46,963 bases of DNA, taken from Acidobacteriota bacterium. Its GTDB lineage: Bacteria > Acidobacteriota > Vicinamibacteria > Vicinamibacterales > UBA2999. This document shows positions 35,179 to 42,877 of this stretch, piece by piece. Each line of letters begins with the position of its first letter. Positions within the stretch are counted from its first letter, which is position 1. The notes beneath the pieces are model-generated. The model was not told the DNA's origin and did not search any database. It was given only the letters and a program-made list of their open reading frames with translations. The DNA is taken from NCBI GenBank assembly GCA_020851565.1, contig JADZCN010000059.1, positions 1 through 46,963 of the forward strand. The letters run 5' to 3'. A program made the position numbers and the translations under genes.

Positions 35179-35856
35179 GCGGGCTGCCGTCGGCCCCTCG
35201 TCTCCACCACGCCTGACCACAACACAGTAGGTGTTCCCGAACCACCGCTCGTGGTCCTGGACGAGGGTGAAGCCGGCCGCGGTGAACTCGGCGATCACGT
35301 CCCGGCGGGGGAGCGTGTCGCGCGGCGGACCGGTCGGGGCATCGGGGTGGAATTCGATGACAGCGACGAGCGCGCCCGGTTTCGTCACCCGTCGGAGGCT
35401 CTCCAGGAAGCCCGGACGTTCACGCTGCAGGTCGCTGTACACGCGGCGCAGCAGGACCGCATCACAGCACGCCAACGGCAGCCGGGGCAGATCGGGCGGC
35501 GTCCGCGTGATCACGGTGACGTTGTCGAGGCCCGAGTCGGCCACCGTGGCCATCAGCACGTGCGCGGGATCCGGCCCCACCGTGGCGAACGCCTGGCCGT
35601 CGGGCCCGACGCGGCGGGCCATGTCCACGGTCCAGCGGCCCGTGCCGGCGCGGATGTCGCCGACCGACTTGCCCGGGGCGAGCTCCAACACCTCGGCGAT
35701 GCGTTCTGCCTCGCGCGAGAATCCGACGCCCGCATCGTAGCGCTCGAGCATCCAGCCCGCGGCCAGCCCTGAAGAGAACATCACCGCGAGGCCGGTCGCG
35801 ACCAGCAGGGCCGCGCGTCGATCGAGACGAAGCGAGCGGACGGCCGGTGGCGTCAT
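35176..35856 (-). CDS. membrane-anchored class I methyltransferase-like protein
   Basis: 226 residues from ATG 35856, overlapping the MFS gene's stop by 4 bases. One N-terminal transmembrane helix (about 15-37) is followed by a methyltransferase-like Rossmann domain. The SAM-binding glycine loop reads VGDIRAGTGRWTVDMARRVG, then VTVITRTPPDLPRLPLACCDAVLLRRVYSDL. The motif D-x-G-x-G is changed to DIRAGTG, as in the exported SAM-methyltransferase-like proteins of Acidobacteriota. Its leader implies the domain faces the periplasm, where SAM is not expected, so catalysis is doubtful. Confidence 0.65.
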   Translation of the reverse strand: MTPPAVRSLRLDRRAALLVATGLAVMFSSGLAAGWMLERYDAGVGFSREAERIAEVLELAPGKSVGDIRAGTGRWTVDMARRVGPDGQAFATVGPDPAHVLMATVADSGLDNVTVITRTPPDLPRLPLACCDAVLLRRVYSDLQRERPGFLESLRRVTKPGALVAVIEFHPDAPTGPPRDTLPRRDVIAEFTAAGFTLVQDHERWFGNTYCVVVRRGGDEGPTAAR

Positions 35857-37199
35857 GGCTTCGCCTCCACCGGCGTGGGCCTGAACACCGGCTTGATGGC
35901 CAGGTTGCAGAAGAACCCGATGACCAGGAGCGCCGCCATGATGAACAGGGTGATGTCGTAGGCCTGCGCAGCGGTGACTCCACGCGCGATCTGCGCCTGC
36001 CGCAGGTAGTTCACCGCCACCGGCCCGCAGACGCCAGCCAGCGACAGGGCTGTCAGCACGCGGCCGTTGATGGCGCCCACGTGCGCCGGGCCGAACACCT
36101 CGGCGATGTACGGCGGCATCAGGGCGAAGCCGGCTCCGTACATCGAGAGGATCACCGCGAAGCAGGCGACGAACAGCATGAGGTTGCCCGTCGCGCCGGC
36201 AAAGGGCACCGCGGCGTACAGGATGGGGCCCGCCACGAAGAAGACCGCGAAGGTCCGCCTCCGGCCGATGCTGTCCGAGAGCCAGGCCCAGAGCAGCCGC
36301 CCCGACATGTTGAAGAAGCTGAGGATGGCCACGAACACCGCGGCCGCCGAGCCGCTGAAGTCGCTGAACACCTCCTGGATCATCGGGGCGGCCTGCCCCA
36401 GCACACCAAGCCCCGCGGTGACGTTCAGCAGGAGGACGAGCCAGAGCAGGTAGAACTCGCGCGTGCGGATGGCCGCCTCCACCGTGAGGCCGGTCGCCTC
36501 CGGCGCCTTCAGCGTGCCTGGCGCGTGGGCCCAGCCGGGCGGGCGCCATCCGGGCGCAGGCAGGCGGAACAGGAACGCGCCGATCAGCATCAGCACGAGA
36601 TACACCGAGCCGAGGACGACGAACGACTCGGCCACGCCGACCGAGGTGTCGCTCGCGAAGTGGGCGATGAGCGCCTGCGACAGCGGCGCCGCGAGGATGG
36701 CGCCGCCGCCGAACCCCATGACCGCGAATCCGGTGGCCAGGCCCGGCCGGTCGGGAAACCACCGCAGGAGGATCGGGATGGGCGTGTTGAAGCCGATGCC
36801 GAGCCCGCAGCCGCCGATGACCCCATACCCGAGGTAGAGCAGCCAGATCTCGTGCCGCCACACGCCCAGCGCCGAGAGGAAGAAGCCGCCGCCGAAGCAC
36901 ACCGCCGCGACCACGCCGCTCGTGCGCGGGCCCACGCGGTCCTGCCATCGGCCCGCCACGCCGGCCGACAGGCCGAGGAAGATGTAGGCCAGCGTGAAGA
37001 TCCAGCCGAGCGTGGTGAGCTTCCAGTCGTCGGAGGCTGGCGATGACACCCCGAGTACGCGCGTGAGGGGCAGGTTGAAGACGCTGAACGCGTAGGCCTG
37101 GCCGATGCTCAGGTTGATGCACAGCGCCGCCGGGATGTTCCACCAGCGGTTGAACGCCGGGCCGGCGACGATGCGGTCTTTGTGCAGGACGCCGGGCAT
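35853..37199 (-). CDS. MFS transporter, oxalate/formate antiporter (OFA) type
   Basis: 448 residues from ATG 37199; another in-frame ATG at 37244 is possible. Twelve transmembrane helices, with family motifs FNRWWNIPAALCINLSIGQAYAFSVF, GRWQDRVGPR between helices 2 and 3, and GRLLWAWLSDSIGRRR between helices 8 and 9. The OFA family exchanges or imports small mono/dicarboxylates. Substrate is unknown. It is co-directional and overlapping with the methyltransferase-like gene, and divergent from the channel-like gene at 37343. Confidence 0.82.
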   Translation of the reverse strand: MPGVLHKDRIVAGPAFNRWWNIPAALCINLSIGQAYAFSVFNLPLTRVLGVSSPASDDWKLTTLGWIFTLAYIFLGLSAGVAGRWQDRVGPRTSGVVAAVCFGGGFFLSALGVWRHEIWLLYLGYGVIGGCGLGIGFNTPIPILLRWFPDRPGLATGFAVMGFGGGAILAAPLSQALIAHFASDTSVGVAESFVVLGSVYLVLMLIGAFLFRLPAPGWRPPGWAHAPGTLKAPEATGLTVEAAIRTREFYLLWLVLLLNVTAGLGVLGQAAPMIQEVFSDFSGSAAAVFVAILSFFNMSGRLLWAWLSDSIGRRRTFAVFFVAGPILYAAVPFAGATGNLMLFVACFAVILSMYGAGFALMPPYIAEVFGPAHVGAINGRVLTALSLAGVCGPVAVNYLRQAQIARGVTAAQAYDITLFIMAALLVIGFFCNLAIKPVFRPTPVEAKP

Positions 37200-37342
37200 G
37201 GCGCGACTCGGGCGCGATGTTACGCCGGAGTCGGTTCGGGCCATATGACGCCCATCATCCCGCCGCGAGCGGACCGTCGCGGCCTGGCCGGCGTTGCGCC
37301 TCGCAGCCGGGGACGGTACGATGCCCGGCGGAGGCTTCGCCA

Positions 37343-38005
37343 ATGTTCGAGTCCAGCCTGCTCCTCAGGTCGCTCCGCGAGACGTGGAGCGCAGCCATTG
37401 CGCTGCTGCCCGACCTGGCCCTGGCCCTGCTCCTGCTCGTGGCCGGGTGGCTCGTCGCCAAGCTCGTGAGGCGCATGGTTGCACGTGCCCTGAGGGCGGC
37501 GCGCGTGGACGAACTGGCCGAGCGATCCGGCGTGGACGACTACCTCGTGCAGGGCGGCGTGCCCTTCACGCTCGTCACGCTGATTGCCGGCACGATCTAC
37601 TGGCTGATCCTCGCCGGCGTGTTCGTCGCCCTGCTCGACGCGCTCGGTGTCCGCACCGCGGGCATCCTGGTCCAGCGCGTGGCCCAGTTCGTGCCGAACC
37701 TGGTGCTGGCCGTCGGGGTGCTGGTGTTCGGCTCGCTGCTGGCGCGGGTCGTCGGCGGTCTGGTCTACAGTTACCTGGCCAACATCGGCAGCGGCGTCGC
37801 CGAGCCGGTCGGGGCCCTGGCGCGCTGGGCCCTGCTCGTCTTCGTCGTTTTCATGGCGGCCGAGCAGCTGGCCATCCAGACCGCGGTCCTGGTGTCGGCC
37901 TTCCAGATCGCATTTGCCGCGGTGTGCCTGGCCGCCGCGCTCGCCTTCGGCCTGGGAGGCCGCGACTGGGCGGCGCAGGTCATCGCCCGCTACACACGGA
38001 GGTAG
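37343..38005 (+). CDS. TM-helix-repeat (MscS-like, channel domain only) membrane protein
   Basis: 220 residues from ATG 37343 with GGAGG 9 bases upstream. About five hydrophobic helices: LALALLLLVAGWLVAKLVRR, a repeat in LVLAVGVLVFGSLLARVVGG, and the C-terminal AALAFGLGGRDWA. These are conserved TM_helix repeats found at the N-terminus of some mechanosensitive channels, but no cytoplasmic MscS beta domain follows. A role in osmotic adaptation is possible but not shown. The stop lies 7 bases before the next start. Confidence 0.7.
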   Translation: MFESSLLLRSLRETWSAAIALLPDLALALLLLVAGWLVAKLVRRMVARALRAARVDELAERSGVDDYLVQGGVPFTLVTLIAGTIYWLILAGVFVALLDALGVRTAGILVQRVAQFVPNLVLAVGVLVFGSLLARVVGGLVYSYLANIGSGVAEPVGALARWALLVFVVFMAAEQLAIQTAVLVSAFQIAFAAVCLAAALAFGLGGRDWAAQVIARYTRR

Positions 38006-38012
38006 CCCCGGA

Positions 38013-38855
38013 GTGATCATCGACTGCCACACGCACGTGAACAACTACGAGGACGAGACCGTCGAGGCCTTGCCCTCATGCCTGGATCGGCTGCAGGCGA
38101 CCATGCGGCGCAACCGGGTGGACGTCGCCCTGGTGCTCACCTCGTACAAGGTGGTGCCGGGCCGGCCCTCCGCGAGGGCCGTGGTCGAGGCCACCCGGCA
38201 CCTTCCCAACATCCACGTCGTGGCGGGCATCTCGTGGAGCACGTTCTGCGACGCGGACGTCGCCGAGCTGCGCTCGCTGCTCGAGGCGGGCGCCATCAAG
38301 GGACTGAAGCTCTACCCGGGGTACGAGCCGTTCTACCCGGCGGACCCCAAGCTGGCGCCGGCGTACCACCTCGCTGAGGAGTTCGACGTCCCGGTGATGA
38401 TCCACACGGGCGACACCTACGCGCCGACGGGGAAGGTCAAGTACGCCCACCCCCTGCACGTGGACGAGGTGGCCGTGGACTTCCCGAAGGTCAAGTTCCT
38501 GATCTGCCACCTCGGCAACCCGTGGTTCCGCGACTGCATGGAGGTGGTCTACAAGAACGACAACGTCTACACCGACATCTCCGGCCTGACGCTGGGCGAG
38601 TTCACCGACCGCTTCGAGGCCTACATGCGGCAGCAGCTGAAGGAGATGATCCTGTGGGGCGTGAACCCCAACAAGGTGCTGTACGGCACCGACTGGCCGC
38701 TGGCGACGATGGAGTCGTACCTGCAGTTCATGGACGAGCTGCGCCTCCCGGCGCGCGACAAGAACATGCTCTTCTACGAGAACGCCGCGGCGCTCTTCAA
38801 GCTGGACGTCAAGCCCGAGCCCCTGGGGTTGGGTTCGCTGCTGAGGGGCTTCTGA
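38013..38855 (+). CDS. amidohydrolase-2-type metal-dependent hydrolase
   Basis: 280 residues from GTG 38013, with GGAGG upstream. TIM-barrel amidohydrolase of the ACMSD/gamma-resorcylate decarboxylase group: D-x-H-x-H at IIDCHTHVNN, the barrel His in MIHTGDTY, ICHLGNPWFRD, and the metal Asp in VLYGTDWPL. Substrate unknown. It probably shares a transcript with the TM-helix protein. The stop codon begins a TGAGAAG repeat array. Confidence 0.8.
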   Translation: MIIDCHTHVNNYEDETVEALPSCLDRLQATMRRNRVDVALVLTSYKVVPGRPSARAVVEATRHLPNIHVVAGISWSTFCDADVAELRSLLEAGAIKGLKLYPGYEPFYPADPKLAPAYHLAEEFDVPVMIHTGDTYAPTGKVKYAHPLHVDEVAVDFPKVKFLICHLGNPWFRDCMEVVYKNDNVYTDISGLTLGEFTDRFEAYMRQQLKEMILWGVNPNKVLYGTDWPLATMESYLQFMDELRLPARDKNMLFYENAAALFKLDVKPEPLGLGSLLRGF

Positions 38856-38948
38856 GAAGACGTGAGAAGTCAGAAGGCAGACCTTAGAAGTCGGAAGTGA
38901 GAAGCGGGCGGTGGAAGTCGGGGTCTTGACTTCTCACTTCTCACTTCA
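38853..38948. repeat. convergent GAGAAGT heptad arrays with an 11-bp inverted repeat
   Basis: The stop of the + gene (38853-38855) and the stop of the - gene (38946-38948) both sit inside or at the edge of TGAGAAG/TGAAGTG units. The + half reads purine, the - half reads pyrimidine, so the gap holds a perfect 11-bp inverted repeat (38894-38904 and 38930-38940; 25-base loop). It could act as a bidirectional terminator for the two converging genes. Confidence 0.8.
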
Positions 38949-40505
38949 AGTTGTCCTCTCCTCCCCGCCGGCCTGGTAGTGAATCTGGTACAGGTCCCGC
39001 CGGCGGTCCTCCCACGTGAGCCCGGCCCCCTTGCGGCGCTGGCGCCGCAGCATCTCGAGGTCGACTTCGGCGAAGATTACCGTCTCGATGTTGGGCTGGC
39101 ACTCCGCGGCGATGCCATCCCGGCTGAAGTAGAAGTCCGACGGCGCCATGATGGCCGACTGCGCGTAGTGGATGTCCGCGTGCTCCACTTCGGGGAGGTT
39201 GCCGATGCAGCCCGCGAGCACCAGGTAGACGGGGTTCTCGATGCATCGCGCCTGCGCGCAGTAGCGGACGCGCAGGTAGTCGTGCCGCTCGTCGGTGTTG
39301 ATGGGCACGAAGAGGATCTTGGCGCCCTGGTCCACCGCCATGCGGCCCAGCTCCGGGAACTGCGCGTCGTGCCCCACCAGGATGGCAATCCGCCCACGGT
39401 CGGTTTCGATCGTGCCGAGGCGTTCCCCGGGCTGCACCCCCCACCACCGGCGCTCGGGCGGCGTGATGTGTAGCTTCCGCTGCTTGTTCACGGCGCCGTC
39501 CCTTCCGAAGAAGTACGCGGTGTTGTAGAGCGTCTCGCCATCCAGCTCGAAGAGGCTGCCCCCGACGATGTTGAGGTGGTACTTGATGGCGAGGCCGCTG
39601 AAGAGCTCCAGGTACTGCGGCGTGAATTCCGCCAGCTTGCGGGCCGACTGCCCCGGGCGATCGGCCCGGATCGTCGACAGCAGCTGCGTGGTGAAGAGCT
39701 CGGGGAACAGCAGGAAGTCGGCCCGGTAGTCCGAGGCGACGTCCACGAAGAACTCGCACTGCTTGGCGAACTCGTCGAAGCCGCCGATGCGCCGCATCTG
39801 GTACTGCACGGCGGAGAGGCGCACCGGGCTCGACGGCCGGAGCAGCTGGCGGCGGTGGGCGGGCACGTGCTCGTAGTTGGTCCACTCGAGGTACGTGGCG
39901 TAGCCGCGCGACTCGGCGTCGGCGGGGAAGTAGTTGGGGATGAGCCCCTTCAGCACGAAGCCGTTGGAGAGCTGCGGCGTGAGCACGGGGTCCACCAGCA
40001 CCTTGTTGATGACCCGCTCCACGTACTCACTGGCCGTCATCTCGTCGGCATGCGCGCCGTAGCCCGGGATGCGGCCGCCGATCATGATGCCCAGCAGGTT
40101 GCGGTCCCGCGCGATCTGCTTTCGCGCGTTGTACAGGCGGCGCGACAGCTTCAGGCCGCGGAAGTCGGGGTCCACCATGATCTCCATCCCGTAGAGCGTG
40201 TCGCCCTGGGGATCGTGGTTGCGGATGAAGCCGTTGTCGGTGCTGGCCTTCCAGTCGTGCCAGTCGCTGTGCGTGGACGAGTCCACGATGAGGCTGCTGG
40301 ACGATCCGACGATGCGGCCGTCCACCTCGATGACGACCTGTCCCTCGGGGAAGATGGCCAGCTGGCTGGCGATTTGCTCCCGTGCCCAGGGCTTCATGCC
40401 CGGAAAGCACTTCAGCTGCAACTCGACCAGCGCGTCGAAGTCGTCCATCGTGAGCGGGCGCAGGCGCACCCGGCCTTCGAACGGTTTCTTGTCGGGCTCG
40501 CTCAT
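38946..40505 (-). CDS. GNAT-acetyltransferase/nitrilase-fold fusion lacking the catalytic Cys
   Basis: 519 residues. The N-terminal GNAT domain (about 12-200) has LRPLTMDDFDALVELQ and YGMEIMVDPDFRGLKLSRRL. A C-terminal carbon-nitrogen-hydrolase domain (about 228-510) follows, as in B. subtilis YhcX. In the nitrilase part the Glu (LLFPELFTT) and Lys (NKQRKLHITPPE) are present, but the Cys position of the ICYD-type motif reads ILVGHDAQFPELGR, so Gly replaces the nucleophile. The fold should remain, but amidase activity is unlikely unless another residue serves. Its promoter region holds a palindrome (40520). Confidence 0.85.
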   Translation of the reverse strand: MSEPDKKPFEGRVRLRPLTMDDFDALVELQLKCFPGMKPWAREQIASQLAIFPEGQVVIEVDGRIVGSSSSLIVDSSTHSDWHDWKASTDNGFIRNHDPQGDTLYGMEIMVDPDFRGLKLSRRLYNARKQIARDRNLLGIMIGGRIPGYGAHADEMTASEYVERVINKVLVDPVLTPQLSNGFVLKGLIPNYFPADAESRGYATYLEWTNYEHVPAHRRQLLRPSSPVRLSAVQYQMRRIGGFDEFAKQCEFFVDVASDYRADFLLFPELFTTQLLSTIRADRPGQSARKLAEFTPQYLELFSGLAIKYHLNIVGGSLFELDGETLYNTAYFFGRDGAVNKQRKLHITPPERRWWGVQPGERLGTIETDRGRIAILVGHDAQFPELGRMAVDQGAKILFVPINTDERHDYLRVRYCAQARCIENPVYLVLAGCIGNLPEVEHADIHYAQSAIMAPSDFYFSRDGIAAECQPNIETVIFAEVDLEMLRRQRRKGAGLTWEDRRRDLYQIHYQAGGEERTT

Positions 40506-40519
40506 GAGGCAGCCATCAT

Positions 40520-40533
40520 ATGACGGGCGTCAT
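40520..40533. promoter_or_regulatory. candidate operator palindrome ATGACG-GG-CGTCAT
   Basis: A perfect 6+6 inverted repeat 15 bases upstream of the GNAT-nitrilase start. It is short but has no mismatches. Its position fits a repressor site for that gene. A partial copy (ATGACG-CC-CATCAT) occurs at 37245, upstream of the MFS gene. No regulator gene is nearby. Confidence 0.35.
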
Positions 40534-40559
40534 GGTGCTGGCGACCGGGAGAGGCAGGA

Positions 40560-40678
40560 TCAGGTGCGGCAGGTGCGAACGGGTGCGGGCGGGTGCGGCA
40601 GGTGCGAGCAGGTGCGGCAGGTGCGAACGGGTGCGGCAGGTGCGCCAGGTGCGGGCAGGTGCGACGGGTGCGGGCGGA
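40560..40678. repeat. 9-10 bp G-rich tandem array (CAGGTGCGG/CGGGTGCGGG)
   Basis: About a dozen copies of a 9-10 bp unit lie between the divergently oriented GNAT-nitrilase and small membrane protein genes. It is the same basic unit (GGTGCG) as the array at the right end of the window. Confidence 0.8.
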
Positions 40679-40779
40679 CTAGCCCGGCGTCGGTTCGGGC
40701 ATAGAGGGCGAGGGCGAGCGAAGGCGAGTGCGAGGTGCGACAGGTGCCACGAGGGGAAGGCGGGCGGCTGGTCCGCGTG

Positions 40780-41142
40780 ATGGCGGTGGTGGGGATGGCC
40801 TTCGGGGCTGTGTCCATCATCGCGGGCACGCGTGTCCTCGCCGGTGTCGATCAGCCCGACTACGTCGTCCTGCCATGGCTGGTGGCCTACAACGTGGCGG
40901 CCGGCGTGGCAGGCGTGGTGGTGGGAGCCGGCATCTGGCTGTGGCGGCGCTGGGGCGCGACCGGGGCCGCGATCCTGGCCGGCGCGCATGCCTCGATTCT
41001 CGGCGTGCTGGTGGGCATGCGCCTGGTGGGTGAGGCCGTGGCCACGGACAGCCTTGCGGCGATGCTGCTGCGCAGCGTCATCTGGCTGGCCATCGCGGGC
41101 GCGGCAAGACAGGTGGCCGGCGGGCGGACGGGTCGGCGCTGA
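40780..41142 (+). CDS. small four-helix membrane protein
   Basis: 120 residues from ATG 40780 (GTG 40777 and 40735 are alternatives; none has a strong ribosome-binding site). Four hydrophobic helices of near-equal length: MAFGAVSIIAGTRVLAG, VLPWLVAYNVAAGVAGVVVG, GATGAAILAGAHASILGVLVG, and LLRSVIWLAIAGAARQ. I do not recognise a family. It is flanked by repeat arrays on both sides. Confidence 0.55.
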   Translation: MAVVGMAFGAVSIIAGTRVLAGVDQPDYVVLPWLVAYNVAAGVAGVVVGAGIWLWRRWGATGAAILAGAHASILGVLVGMRLVGEAVATDSLAAMLLRSVIWLAIAGAARQVAGGRTGRR

Positions 41143-41161
41143 CCCGACCCGCGGCGTCACA

Positions 41162-41306
41162 CATCGCACTTCCCACTTCGCACGCGCATTTCCCACTTCC
41201 CACTTCCCACGTCCCACGCCCCACGTCCCACGTCCCACGTCCCACTTCCCACTCCCCACTCCCACTTCTCACTTCCCACTTCTCACTTCCCACTTCTCAC
41301 TTCTCC
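41162..41306. repeat. TTCCCAC/TTCTCAC heptad array
   Basis: About 20 degenerate heptads, pyrimidine-rich on the + strand (TTCCCAC, GTCCCAC, TTCTCAC). They fill the gap between the small membrane protein and the amidohydrolase at 41326. The final units match the reverse complement of the GAGAAGT arrays. Confidence 0.8.
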
Positions 41307-41325
41307 TGTGGCAGACTCTGCTGCC

Positions 41326-42636
41326 ATGTTCGATTCCACGTTCCGAGCGGGCGCGACCGCCGCCGTGATCGCCACCCTGTGGGCGCTGGGCGTGGCGTTC
41401 GTCTCCGCGCAGGCGCCGACGCCCACGGTCCCGTCCCTTCTCATCAGGAACGTGACCTTGGTGGACGGCAACGGCGGCACGCCGCGTTCGGGCGTGAACG
41501 TCCTGCTGCGCGAGGGCCTCGTGGCATCGGTGACCTCGGCGGCCACCGAGGAGGCGGCACTCACGCTCGACGGCCGGGGCCTCTTTCTGCTGCCAGGGCT
41601 CACCGACGCTCACGTGCATCTCTCGGGCATGTCGTGGACCGAGCGAACTGCGCAGCTGAAACGCGTGCTGCAGGGCGGCGTCACGATGGTCTACGACGTG
41701 GCGAGCGATCTGCGCAACACGAGCGACTTGGCGCGCGCCGCCCTGGTCGGCGAGATCGAATCGCCCACCATCCTCTACGCCGCGCTCTTCGCCGGTCCGG
41801 CGTTCTTCACGGATCCGCGCGTGGTGGCGACCTCCCGCGGATACCGCCCGGGAGACGCGCCATGGAATCGGGAGATCGCACCCGGCACCGACCTGGTCCG
41901 TGCCGTGGCGGAGGCGCGAGGCGCCGGCGCCACGTCGATCAAGCTGTACGCCGCGCTCGACGCCGCCACGGTGCGGCGCATCGGCGAAGAGGCGACGCGG
42001 CAGGACGTCCGGCTGATCGCGCATTCCACGGTCTTCCCGGCGAGGCCGAGCGACCTGGTGGCGGCCGGCGTGAAGTACCTGGCCCACGCGGCGTACCTCG
42101 CCTGGGAGGGCTCACCGCCCACGCCAGACTTCCCGCGGCGGGCCCGGGGAGATTTTGCGGGCGTGCCGGCCGACGGTCCCGTGATGACGCGGCTGCTGCA
42201 ATCGATGAAGGACAACGACGTTGCCCTCAACCCCACGCTGTGGATCTTTGCCGAGGGGCCGGGGAAGGACGACCTGGCCAGCCTGCGCACGCCATGGATG
42301 TTCGCCGTCACGAAACGCGCCCAGGAGATGGGCGTGACGCTCGCGGCCGGCGTGGACAGCCTGACCGCACCCGGCGATCCGCTCCCGATGATTCACAAGG
42401 AGCTCGAGGTGATGGTCGCCGGCGCCGGACTCACGCCGCTGCAAGTCATCACCGCCGCGACGCGCGGCGCCGCCCACGCGCTTGGCGTGGACGACCAGCG
42501 CGGCACGGTCGCGCCGGGCAAGGTGGCCGACCTGCTGTTGGTGGGCGCGGATCCGACAGTGAACATCCGTGCCACCCGGCTCATCCGCCACGTGATCAAG
42601 GCCGGCCGCATCGTCCACTCGGCGGCGCCGCGATGA
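41326..42636 (+). CDS. exported amidohydrolase of the imidazolonepropionase-like group
   Basis: 436 residues from ATG 41326 (GTG 41308 also possible). Signal peptide (about 1-29). Amidohydrolase-1 barrel: VTLVDGNGGTPRSGVNVLL, metal motif LPGLTDAHVHLSG, further His in LIAHSTVFP, VKYLAHAAY, Asp in LAAGVDSLTAPGD. The C-terminal RGTVAPGKVADLLLVGADP is typical of the family. Likely a periplasmic hydrolase of unknown substrate, perhaps a peptidase or lactonase. Confidence 0.8.
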   Translation: MFDSTFRAGATAAVIATLWALGVAFVSAQAPTPTVPSLLIRNVTLVDGNGGTPRSGVNVLLREGLVASVTSAATEEAALTLDGRGLFLLPGLTDAHVHLSGMSWTERTAQLKRVLQGGVTMVYDVASDLRNTSDLARAALVGEIESPTILYAALFAGPAFFTDPRVVATSRGYRPGDAPWNREIAPGTDLVRAVAEARGAGATSIKLYAALDAATVRRIGEEATRQDVRLIAHSTVFPARPSDLVAAGVKYLAHAAYLAWEGSPPTPDFPRRARGDFAGVPADGPVMTRLLQSMKDNDVALNPTLWIFAEGPGKDDLASLRTPWMFAVTKRAQEMGVTLAAGVDSLTAPGDPLPMIHKELEVMVAGAGLTPLQVITAATRGAAHALGVDDQRGTVAPGKVADLLLVGADPTVNIRATRLIRHVIKAGRIVHSAAPR

Positions 42637-42651
42637 CCCGGCTCTTGAGGC

Positions 42652-42844
42652 GTGGGGCTTGGGGCGTGGGCCTTGGGGCGTGAGTCCCGTAACCTGAGAA
42701 CCCGAGAACCTCAGAACCGCCACTCCCCAAGCCCCAAGCCCCAAGCCCCAAGCCCTCAAGCCCTCAAGACCTCAAGACCTCAAGCCCTCAAGCCCTCAAG
42801 CCCTCAAGACCTCAAGACCTCAAGCCCTCAAGCCCTCAAGACCC
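42652..42844. repeat. GGGGCTT / CCCCAAG / CCTCAAG array with a G/C-rich inverted repeat
   Basis: The part near the amidohydrolase stop is G-rich (GGGGCTTGGGG at 42654-42664). It switches through a GAGAAC octamer stretch to C-rich CCCCAAG heptads (perfect mate CCCCAAGCCCC at 42725-42735) and then CCTCAAGA-type octamers to 42844. The two halves can form a hairpin. It is the longest of the window's arrays. Confidence 0.8.
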
Positions 42845-42877
42845 CCTTGCTGGCGCTCGCCTGCCCGATGAGGTAGC

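Noticed and set aside
42652..42844. CRISPR array
   Set aside because: Units are 7-8 bp with no unique spacers; the same holds for the other arrays.
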